A DNA stretch of 6,012 nucleotides from Candidatus Aminicenantota bacterium (GTDB lineage Bacteria > Acidobacteriota > Aminicenantia > Aminicenantales > JAFGAV01): assembly GCA_016867615.1 (NCBI GenBank), contig VGJG01000120.1, positions 1 to 6,012 on the forward strand, in the 5' to 3' direction. How positions within the stretch are numbered: the stretch's first letter is position 1; each line of letters starts with the position of its first letter. The notes beneath the pieces were generated by a model. The model saw only the letters and a program-made list of their open reading frames with translations. It was not told where the DNA came from and made no database searches. A program made the translations under genes and the position numbers. Positions 1 to 5,210 of the stretch are shown here, in pieces.

Positions 1-835
1 CGTCGGCGATCCAGGTCCAGCCGATGATCGGATACCAAACCCACCGGCCGTAGTAATACGGACGCCAGTCGACGTAAGCGCGAACCCGGGGAACCCAGAC
101 GTATCCGTAATCGGCCTCGTATCTCCAGTCGCCGTGATCCGCCAGCTCGCTCTCATATTCATAGAGCTCCTCGGGCAGATAGGAGGAGGATCTGTTGCGG
201 GCCATCAGGCCGTCCCGCGAGCGGCTCCACTGTCCGAAGTCATCCAGGCCGGCGCGGTCGACCGACGGTCCCGAAAGGAACCGGCCGTCGGCCAGAGTGA
301 CGCTCTCTCCCCGGCGGAGCGTGTGCGACCTCTCCTCTCCCGAGGCCTCCGCCTCGCCCTCGATGACCGCGATGCGGGTCTGTCCGTTCTCCAGGACGTC
401 GAGGCGGAACAACCCCTCGGTCAGGACATAGAGCGATGCGTCCGGAGTGTGGATTTCGAACTCCCTGTCCGAGGACAGACGGTTGAGCCTCAGATAGGCG
501 CTGCCGGAATGAAGATGCAGCTTATAGGGCTGCGCCGCGTCGCGGGGGAGGTTGACGAACTCCGCCTGGGAGAAACCGTCGAGACGCAGGACGTTCCACT
601 GTCCGAAGCTCACTTCGAGGCGGCCGCTCTGAACTCCGAGCTTGTCCCCCTCGACCAGGACGAGGTTGACCGTTCCGGCTTCATAACCCATATCCCCCGG
701 GCGTTGGACAAAGACGTCGCCCGAGACATAACTCAACCGGGCGAAGCTCCGGCTGTCATAACCCTCGGTCTGGGCCGCGGCGGGCACGAAGCCGAGGAGC
801 GTAAAGGCCAGGGCCGGCGCAATTGTTTTTATCAT
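1..835 (-). CDS. Secreted FecR-domain protein with C-terminal DUF6600 region (3' end beyond the window)
   Basis: Reading the minus strand from the ATG at 835 gives an unbroken frame of 278 codons that leaves the window without a stop. Residues 1-21 form a signal peptide (MIKT, hydrophobic core, PAAA-Q), so the product is exported, probably to the periplasm or cell surface. Residues about 32-180 look like a FecR domain: a VSGDVFV strand, then N-L-V-L-V-E-G-D-K-L, then SGRLEVSFGQWNVLRL, and later an IHTPDASLYVLTEG and IEGEAEASG segment ending in LRRGESVTL. From about residue 230 an aromatic-rich stretch (GDWRYEADYGYVWVP, WRPYYYGRWVWYP, GWTWIAD) matches the start of DUF6600, a family commonly fused to FecR domains. 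The molecular role is unknown; envelope or matrix function is inference. No ECF sigma factor or TonB receptor lies beside it, so a classical FecR anti-sigma role is unlikely. A strong ribosome binding site and a sigma-54 promoter precede it. Confidence 0.85.
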   Translation of the reverse strand, partial: MIKTIAPALAFTLLGFVPAAAQTEGYDSRSFARLSYVSGDVFVQRPGDMGYEAGTVNLVLVEGDKLGVQSGRLEVSFGQWNVLRLDGFSQAEFVNLPRDAAQPYKLHLHSGSAYLRLNRLSSDREFEIHTPDASLYVLTEGLFRLDVLENGQTRIAVIEGEAEASGEERSHTLRRGESVTLADGRFLSGPSVDRAGLDDFGQWSRSRDGLMARNRSSSYLPEELYEYESELADHGDWRYEADYGYVWVPRVRAYVDWRPYYYGRWVWYPIIGWTWIAD

Positions 836-840
836 TTTTG

Positions 841-850
841 ACCTCCTCCC
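841..850 (-). promoter_or_regulatory. Ribosome binding site of the FecR/DUF6600 gene
   Basis: The minus strand reads GGGAGGAGGT followed by CAAAA and then the ATG at 835. This strong Shine-Dalgarno with five-base spacing fixes the start of the FecR-domain gene. Confidence 0.8.
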
Positions 851-862
851 GCCCAAGTATTT

Positions 863-879
863 TGCAAACCGCGTGCCAA
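863..879 (-). promoter_or_regulatory. Sigma-54 (RpoN) -24/-12 promoter
   Basis: The minus strand reads TTGGCACGCGGTTTGCA. This agrees at every defined position with the sigma-54 consensus TGGCACG-N4-TTGCW, and the invariant GG (877-876) and GC (865-864) are separated by exactly 10 bases. Counting C864 as -12 puts the transcription start near 852. That leaves a leader of about 17 nt that begins just before the ribosome binding site of the FecR/DUF6600 gene. The site is intergenic, points the right way and lies just downstream of the preceding gene's terminator, all of which support it. Transcription from it would need an AAA+ enhancer-binding activator, which is not encoded in the window. Confidence 0.8.
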
Positions 880-918
880 GTTAAAAAGCGGGAAAAAGAA
901 TGGTTTCCTGGGCGGTGC

Positions 919-934
919 GTCCTCTAGATCGGAC
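919..934. promoter_or_regulatory. Possible upstream activator dyad (weak)
   Basis: GTCC at 919-922 and GGAC at 931-934 form a short inverted repeat with an eight-base spacer. It is centred about 75 bases upstream of the predicted sigma-54 transcription start, roughly where enhancer-binding proteins sit. The arms are only four bases long, so chance is a real possibility. Confidence 0.2.
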
Positions 935-954
935 AGTTGGGGGGATTTCAGGTC

Positions 955-997
955 AAAAAAAAAGGGCCGCGGGATGTGCTCGCGCCTCCCGCGGCCC
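955..997 (-). terminator. Intrinsic (rho-independent) terminator of the Spy-like gene
   Basis: Arms at 964-974 (GGGCCGCGGGA) and 987-997 (TCCCGCGGCCC) form a perfect 11-bp GC-rich stem with a 12-nt loop. On the minus strand the stem is followed directly by nine T residues (A9 at 955-963 on the plus strand). It begins about 22 bases after the stop codon of the Spy-like gene. No T tract follows on the plus strand, so it acts in one direction. It separates that gene from the sigma-54 promoter just beyond. Confidence 0.93.
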
Positions 998-1019
998 TCG
1001 GCCGTGAGATCTTAACCCG

Positions 1020-1571
1020 TCACCAGTCCCAGCCCGGACCGAACCCCCTGTGCCAGGGGTTCCGGGCGCCGCGGGTGCCGAATCCCCCGGGCCGCATCAT
1101 CATTCTGCGTCCCTGATGGCGACGCATGGAGCGTCCATAGTCCCTCATCTCCTCCATGCGCCCCTTGGCCTTCTTGAGCTTCTCGAGCTGAGCGGGCGTC
1201 AGGACTTTCTCCATTTCCTTGCGGAACTTGAACCCGTCCTTCATCTGGGCCGCCTTCAAGAGGTGAATCTCATCCACCAAACCCTCGATCTTTTTCTGGT
1301 CGGATTGGGGGTCCTGAAGGGCCTTCCCCAGCTCCCGGCGCATCTTGTCCAGTTTTTCGAACACGCCTTTGTTCGCTTCCCGTCGGGTTTCCCTCATGTC
1401 CTTGAGCTTGGCCTCCTGCTCGGGCGTGAGCTCCAGCCACCGGGCCATGCGGGCGCCGGAACCGAAGGGCCTGTCGGGGGGAGAGCCCGGCTCGTCCTGG
1501 GCCGCCAGGGGGGAAATCAGCATGGCCAGGAATCCCAGGGCCGCCAGCGAGACGATCAATTTTTTCTTCAT
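1020..1571 (-). CDS. Periplasmic Spy/CpxP-like (LTxxQ) stress or metal-resistance protein
   Basis: The 183-residue product begins with a clear signal peptide (MKKKLIVSLAALGFLAMLIS, then PLAA before Q25). The mature part is mainly charged alpha helix. Two LTxxQ-type motifs, LTPEQ at 48-52 and LTPAQ at 124-128, bracket a Lys/Glu/Arg-rich helical core. That layout is typical of the Spy/CpxP/ZraP superfamily of periplasmic chaperones and metal-stress proteins. The tail from about residue 147 is rich in Arg, Met, Gly, His and Trp (HQGRRMMMRPGG, then PWHRGFGPGWDW), with no obvious fold. The ATG at 1571 is chosen because AAGGAGG lies just upstream and the signal peptide starts there. An in-frame TTG at 1610 would add 13 residues ahead of the signal peptide and is less likely. 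The gene lies 79 bases after the sugar kinase and ends in its own terminator. Which stress it answers is not readable here. Confidence 0.85.
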   Translation of the reverse strand: MKKKLIVSLAALGFLAMLISPLAAQDEPGSPPDRPFGSGARMARWLELTPEQEAKLKDMRETRREANKGVFEKLDKMRRELGKALQDPQSDQKKIEGLVDEIHLLKAAQMKDGFKFRKEMEKVLTPAQLEKLKKAKGRMEEMRDYGRSMRRHQGRRMMMRPGGFGTRGARNPWHRGFGPGWDW

Positions 1572-1588
1572 CGACAACCTCCTTGTCG
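1572..1588 (-). promoter_or_regulatory. Hairpin displaying the Shine-Dalgarno of the Spy-like gene
   Basis: The minus strand reads CGACAAGGAGGTTGTCG directly before the ATG at 1571. The arms CGACAA and TTGTCG pair perfectly over 6 bp, and the 5-nt loop is exactly GGAGG. The Shine-Dalgarno would therefore sit exposed in a loop, with the start codon abutting the stem. It serves as the ribosome binding site in any case (spacing about six bases); a regulatory role for the fold is inference. Confidence 0.6.
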
Positions 1589-1599
1589 TGATGTTCACG
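1587..1599. promoter_or_regulatory. Operator-like dyad in the Spy-like gene leader
   Basis: CGTGATGTTCACG is a perfect 5-bp inverted repeat (CGTGA/TCACG) around a 3-base centre. It lies between the possible -10 box and the ribosome binding site, where a repressor would block transcription. With a 3-nt loop it could also be a small RNA hairpin. No regulator is identified. Confidence 0.4.
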
Positions 1600-1608
1600 T
1601 CTATAGAC
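1599..1608 (-). promoter_or_regulatory. Palindrome containing a possible -10 box for the Spy-like gene
   Basis: GTCTATAGAC is a perfect 10-base palindrome. On the minus strand it contains TATAGA (1605-1600), a fair -10 hexamer about 29 bases before the ATG. I find no convincing -35 box at the matching distance, so an activator-dependent or alternative sigma promoter, or no promoter at all, is possible. No terminator is evident between the sugar kinase and this gene, so read-through from the sugar operon could also supply transcripts. Confidence 0.3.
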
Positions 1609-1650
1609 AACCCCGGCCGGGAATCCTTGGCGGAGGGACCCGCCCCCCCC

Positions 1651-2679
1651 TCAGCGGGCCCGCCAGACGGTCAAGCCTGACTGGAGGAGCCAGAACGGCA
1701 GGACTCTGAGGCCCCGGCCCAACCCCCCGATGTCCCGGACGAGGGCCCGACGACGGCCGTCGTCGGCGGAAGCGAGGAGGGTGAGCGAGCCTCCCCGGCC
1801 CCCCGCGCCGTTCACCTTCCATCCCGCTGCCCCGTGCCGCCGCGCCAGCCGGATCACCGCGTCGGCCGCGGGCGAGATCAGCTTGTCGTAAAGCGCCCGC
1901 TGGCATTCGTTGTTCTCGGCCATGACCCGCCCGAAGGATTCCAGGTCGCCCCGCTCCAGCAGGAGGCGGGCTTGGGAAGCGAGGTCCGCCAGGCGTCTCA
2001 GGGTCTCGAACCTGGGGCTTCCCTCCTTCATCAGGGAAATGACCCGCCGGTGAAGGTCCGAGGAGCGGTGGGGCTTGCCGAGGTAGACGAGAACAATCCT
2101 CCGGCCGAGGCCTTCCAGCACCTCGGGCCTCAGGCGGAGCCTGCTCAGCCGGGCGGCCGGGTAGCGCGACATGCGGATGTGGCAGATCCCGCCCGCGGCG
2201 GCGCAGAGCTGGTCCTGAATGCCGCTCTGCAGGCCCAGCCTCTCGGTCTCGATCTCGTGGGCCAGCCGGGCCGCTTGACGGCCGGTGAGCTTTCTACGGG
2301 CCAAGCGGGCCAGGGCGCCCAGCAGGGCCACGCACACCGAGGCCGAAGTCCCCGTGGAGATTCCCGCCGGCACGGGCGAATGGATCCTCACCTCGACATC
2401 GAAGCGGGGAGGGGGCGGACAGGCGGCCACGCAGAACTGGAGCAGGGGGTGAGGGTCCAAGGAGGGCCGGCCGGGGTCCATGCGGAAAGAACGACCGTAA
2501 TTGTCCGCCCGGACGAGGACGCGCTTTTTCGTGCGGGAGGAGGCGGGATGCGCCCTGACCTGGACTTCCACGGGAGGACCGGCGGCGATGTTCAGGACTT
2601 CTCCCCGTCCGGCGAACCAAGTGTCCGTCCAGCCGCCGATGTCGTTGATCCTCAACGGCGCCCGGGCATGGACGATCAT
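1651..2679 (-). CDS. GHMP-family sugar kinase of the ABC sugar operon
   Basis: This 342-residue protein carries the GHMP kinase motifs in order. Motif 1 is RAPLRINDIGGWTDT (6-20). The phosphate-binding loop is PVPAGISTGTSAS (102-114), a variant of the usual PxxxGLGSSAS. GIQDQ (153-157) holds the likely catalytic Asp156 and is followed by AAAGG. Motif 3 is KVNGAGGRGGS (288-298). It should transfer phosphate from ATP to a sugar or sugar phosphate in the cytoplasm. GGWTDT resembles L-fucokinases, while GIQDQ and the closing LPFWLLQSGLTVWR resemble D-glycero-D-manno-heptose 7-phosphate kinases, so the substrate stays open. The ATG at 2679 is chosen because motif 1 starts at residue 6, the usual place, and TGAGG overlaps the permease stop just upstream. 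An open frame back to 2766 would only overlap the permease. The 7-nt gap to the permease argues for co-expression, so the kinase probably acts on the imported sugar. Confidence 0.85.
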   Translation of the reverse strand: MIVHARAPLRINDIGGWTDTWFAGRGEVLNIAAGPPVEVQVRAHPASSRTKKRVLVRADNYGRSFRMDPGRPSLDPHPLLQFCVAACPPPPRFDVEVRIHSPVPAGISTGTSASVCVALLGALARLARRKLTGRQAARLAHEIETERLGLQSGIQDQLCAAAGGICHIRMSRYPAARLSRLRLRPEVLEGLGRRIVLVYLGKPHRSSDLHRRVISLMKEGSPRFETLRRLADLASQARLLLERGDLESFGRVMAENNECQRALYDKLISPAADAVIRLARRHGAAGWKVNGAGGRGGSLTLLASADDGRRRALVRDIGGLGRGLRVLPFWLLQSGLTVWRAR

Positions 2680-2684
2680 CCGGA

Positions 2685-2689
2685 CCTCA
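2685..2689 (-). promoter_or_regulatory. Ribosome binding site of the sugar kinase, overlapping the permease stop
   Basis: The minus strand reads TGAGG and then five bases to the ATG at 2679. TGA is the permease stop codon, so ribosomes ending the permease are already on the kinase start. The Shine-Dalgarno is modest, which fits translational coupling. Confidence 0.5.
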
Positions 2690-3658
2690 GGACTCCCTCT
2701 TCTGCCGGAGCCTGTCCAGGGCGACGGCGGCGACGATGACCGAGCCGATGATGATCTCCTGGACATAATTGGGCCAGCCCATCATCGTCGAGCCGTTCCT
2801 CAGAAAGGCCATGATGAATACGCCGATCATCGTTCCCAGGACGCTGCCCTGCCCGCCGCTCAAGCTCCCCCCGCCGATGACCACGGCGGCGATGATGTCC
2901 AGCTCCAGACCCACGGCCACGGTGGGATCCCCGACCGTCAGGCGGGAGAAGGCCATCACTCCGCTCAGGCCGCAGAAAACGCCGGACAGGCCGTAGACGG
3001 CCGCCTTGACCCCGGAGATGCGCACGCCGCACAGGCGGGCGGTCTGCTCGTTGGACCCGAGGGCGAACACGTGCCGCCCGAAGACCGTCAGCCGCAGGAC
3101 GACCGCCAGGAGCGCCGCCAGGACGATCATCAGCCACACGCCGGGGGAGAGCACCAGCCAGGACGGTTCGGGGTTCCGGGACATCAGGCCGTTGACCCAG
3201 GTGAGCGGGGCGTCGATCTTCTGGTTGCCGGCGATCCACTTGGCCAGCCCGCGAGCGACGCCCAGCATGCCCAGGGTGACGATGAACGGCACGAGCCTCA
3301 GGGACGTGACCAGTCCGCCGTTCACCAGTCCGACCAGGGCGCCGGTCAGGATCCCCGCCGCGACCGCCAGCCCGGGCGAGCCGCCGGCGTTGATGACATA
3401 AGCGACGATGACGCTCGACAGGGCGATGTTCGAGGCGGCCGAGAGGTCGATGCCTCCGCTGATGATGATGACCGTCATGCCCAGGGCGCCCAGCGCGACG
3501 ATGACCGATTGGGTGACGACGTTCTTGATATTGGCCATCCTCAGGAAGCGGTCGCGCACCTCGGGCATCAGGGAAAAGATGGCCAGTACGAGCAGCAGGC
3601 CGACGAACGGGCCGAGCCAGTTGAGGACCGACCGCAGCCGGGCGCGGTTCCTCGGCAT
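2687..3658 (-). CDS. Ribose/sugar-type ABC transporter permease (RbsC-like)
   Basis: The 323-residue inner-membrane protein is hydrophobic along its length, with several membrane segments; the first is at about 15-31. It shows the hallmarks of the RbsC/BPD_transp_2 permease family: SGGIDLS (67-73), PFIVTLGM (124-131), a cytoplasmic ATPase-contact loop with ALGSNEQTARLCGVRISGVK (about 194-213), and GLELDIIAAVVIGGGSLSGG (250-269) followed by QGSVLGT. The length is normal for the family. It would form the channel, usually as a homodimer, for the sugar delivered by the binding protein encoded upstream. The ATG at 3658 is preferred over the GTG at 3667, because GGAGG at 3671-3667 is spaced 8 nt from the ATG but overlaps the GTG. 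It follows the ATPase gene by 28 nt and precedes the kinase by 7 nt. The transported sugar cannot be told from the permease. Confidence 0.93.
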   Translation of the reverse strand: MPRNRARLRSVLNWLGPFVGLLLVLAIFSLMPEVRDRFLRMANIKNVVTQSVIVALGALGMTVIIISGGIDLSAASNIALSSVIVAYVINAGGSPGLAVAAGILTGALVGLVNGGLVTSLRLVPFIVTLGMLGVARGLAKWIAGNQKIDAPLTWVNGLMSRNPEPSWLVLSPGVWLMIVLAALLAVVLRLTVFGRHVFALGSNEQTARLCGVRISGVKAAVYGLSGVFCGLSGVMAFSRLTVGDPTVAVGLELDIIAAVVIGGGSLSGGQGSVLGTMIGVFIMAFLRNGSTMMGWPNYVQEIIIGSVIVAAVALDRLRQKRES

Positions 3659-3666
3659 CTCCTTCA

Positions 3667-3671
3667 CCTCC
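3667..3671 (-). promoter_or_regulatory. Ribosome binding site that sets the permease start
   Basis: GGAGG on the minus strand lies 8 nt before the ATG at 3658. It shares its last base with the alternative GTG at 3667, which therefore has no usable Shine-Dalgarno of its own. Confidence 0.6.
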
Positions 3672-3686
3672 CCGCCCCGGCGGCCT

Positions 3687-5210
3687 TCAAGCGCCCCCCA
3701 CGGCCGCGCAGGCCGTCAGGCTTCTCTCATCCCAACCGGAGGCGGGCCTGTCCGCGACCGCCCGGCCGCGGTGAAAGACGACGATCCTGTGGCAGACGCC
3801 GATCAATTCGGGGAAATAGGAGCCGACAAAGACCACCGACTTCCCCCCGGCGGCGAGTCGGGTGATCCACTCGTAGATCTGGGTTTTGCTGACGACGTCG
3901 ATGCCCCTCGTCGGCTCGTCGAGGAGAAGGATGTCCGCCTGCTGGTGGAGGAGGCGGGCCAGAGCGACCTTCTGCTGGTTCCCCCCCGAGAGGCTTTCCA
4001 GGGGTTGCTCGACGCTCCGGGCCCTGATGTTCATCCTCTCCAGCCAGGCTCCGGCCTCCCGGCCCCGGGCGCGAAGGCGGAGAAAACCGAGCCGGGAGTA
4101 AGGCTCCAGACGGCTCAGGGTCAGGTTGTCCGCCACCGACCGGCCGAGAGCCAGACCCTCGCCCTGGCGGTCCTCGCTGAGATATCCCACGCCCCGCAGG
4201 ATCATCAGGCGCGGCCCTCCCCGCAGCCTGACGATCCCGTTCCTTTCCAGGAGACCACGCTCCCTCCGGTCCAGGCCGAAAACGGCGCGGAGGGCCTCGG
4301 TCCTGCCCGCACCGACCAGACCGGCCAGGCCCAGGATCTCGCCCCTGCGCACAACGAGGTCCGCGGGCGCCTGCATGCCCCGGCCCTTAAGCCCTCGCGC
4401 GGATAGAACGACCTCTTCGCCGCAGCGCTCCGGACGGGGGAAGATCTCCCTGACCTCCCGGCCCACCATGAGCCGGACGAGGTCGTCGGCCCTCAACCCC
4501 TCCATCGCTCCGGAGAACGTCACCCGACCGTCCCGCAACACGGTCAGGGAGTGGGCCACCCGCCTGACCTCTTCCAGGAAATGGCTGATGTAGACGATGC
4601 TCACTCCTTCATCCGCAAGCCGCCGGATGACCTGGAACAGCCCTTCCGTGTCCTCCCGGGACAGACTGCTCGTCGGTTCGTCCATGACCAGCACGCGGGC
4701 CTTCTCCGTCAGGGCCCGGGCGATCTCGACGACCTGGCGCAGTCCGAGGCGCAGCCGGCGGACGGGCGTTTCGGGCGCGACCTCCGGATGCCTGATCAGG
4801 TCCAGGGCTTCCCGCACCCGGCGTCTCATCTCGGCCCGGCGGACAAACCCCCAGCGGTGGGTTTCGCGGCCGAGCATGATGTTTTCCTCTACGGTCAGAT
4901 GGGGCGCCAGGTTGAGCTCCTGGTAGATCATGGACACGCCCCGACGGCGGCCGTCGAGCGGGCCGGACGGAGCGTACGCCCGTCCGTCGAGGGACATCCT
5001 TCCGGAATCCGGGCGGAGCGCCCCGCTCAGGATCTTCATCAGGGTGCTTTTTCCGGCGCCGTTTTCCCCGAGGAGCGCCCGGACCATTCCCGGTCCGACC
5101 TCCATATCGACGTCCTGCAGGGCTCGCGTCGGGCCGAAGCTCTTGGAAATGCCCTGCATGACGAGCACGGGCGGAGAGGGCGCGGGCCGGGAGCCGGCGG
5201 GCTCAGTCAT
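3687..5210 (-). CDS. Sugar ABC transporter ATP-binding protein with two nucleotide-binding domains (RbsA/MglA type)
   Basis: The 507-residue cytoplasmic protein has the tandem-ATPase layout and length of the RbsA/MglA/XylG family. Domain 1 has Walker A GENGAGKST (48-56), Q-loop Gln97 (MIYQELN), Walker B VLVMDEP (173-179) and switch His210 (YISH). Its signature is unusual: LRLGLRQ (153-159), with Arg where Ser is expected. Domain 2 has the degenerate Walker A GLVGAGRTE (297-305) normal for the family, an intact signature LSGGNQQ (407-413), Walker B ILLLDEP (427-433) and GSYFPEL (463-469) in the switch region. Site pairing in this family gives one good ATP site (domain 1 Walker A with domain 2 signature) and one degenerate site. 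The ATG at 5210 overlaps the end of the binding-protein gene by 8 nt (ATGACTGA). I see no Shine-Dalgarno before it, so translation is probably coupled to the upstream gene. It energises import through the permease encoded next. Confidence 0.95.
   Translation of the reverse strand: MTEPAGSRPAPSPPVLVMQGISKSFGPTRALQDVDMEVGPGMVRALLGENGAGKSTLMKILSGALRPDSGRMSLDGRAYAPSGPLDGRRRGVSMIYQELNLAPHLTVEENIMLGRETHRWGFVRRAEMRRRVREALDLIRHPEVAPETPVRRLRLGLRQVVEIARALTEKARVLVMDEPTSSLSREDTEGLFQVIRRLADEGVSIVYISHFLEEVRRVAHSLTVLRDGRVTFSGAMEGLRADDLVRLMVGREVREIFPRPERCGEEVVLSARGLKGRGMQAPADLVVRRGEILGLAGLVGAGRTEALRAVFGLDRRERGLLERNGIVRLRGGPRLMILRGVGYLSEDRQGEGLALGRSVADNLTLSRLEPYSRLGFLRLRARGREAGAWLERMNIRARSVEQPLESLSGGNQQKVALARLLHQQADILLLDEPTRGIDVVSKTQIYEWITRLAAGGKSVVFVGSYFPELIGVCHRIVVFHRGRAVADRPASGWDERSLTACAAVGGA

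Noticed and set aside
134..841. Long plus-strand open frame (235 codons)
   Set aside because: It lies wholly antisense to the FecR/DUF6600 gene, which has a signal peptide, recognisable domains and a strong ribosome binding site. The plus-strand product resembles no family.
955..997. Bidirectional terminator
   Set aside because: Only the minus strand has a T tract after the stem, and no plus-strand gene is present to terminate.
1572..1610. TTG start at 1610 for the Spy-like gene
   Set aside because: It would place 13 residues before a clean signal peptide, and it has no Shine-Dalgarno; the ATG at 1571 has one.
1612..1621. CCCGGCCGGG palindrome after the sugar kinase as a terminator
   Set aside because: It has no loop bases and no following T tract on the minus strand; it is a short GC palindrome expected in this composition.
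1643..1650. Run of eight C (G on the coding strand) just after the kinase stop as a phase-variation tract
   Set aside because: It lies after the stop codon, so length changes would not alter the kinase reading frame, and it is too far from the next start to matter clearly.
1050..1709. Plus-strand open frame (219 codons)
   Set aside because: It is antisense to the Spy-like gene and runs across its leader and the end of the sugar kinase. High GC content produces such open frames by chance.
1834..2739. Plus-strand open frame (301 codons) opposite the sugar kinase
   Set aside because: It mirrors the GHMP kinase gene, whose motifs are all in place on the minus strand; its own product has no recognisable motif.
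2680..2766. N-terminal extension of the sugar kinase to 2766
   Set aside because: The added residues are Ser/Arg/Pro-rich and overlap the permease gene; GHMP motif 1 normally starts within about ten residues of the N terminus, as it does from the ATG at 2679.
2501..3865. Longest plus-strand open frame (454 codons)
   Set aside because: Its product is a low-complexity string rich in Asp, His, Gln and Arg, the mirror image of the permease coding strand. It spans the boundaries of three real genes.
3408..4406. Plus-strand open frame (332 codons) over the permease and ATPase genes
   Set aside because: It is antisense to two well-supported ABC genes and has no family features.
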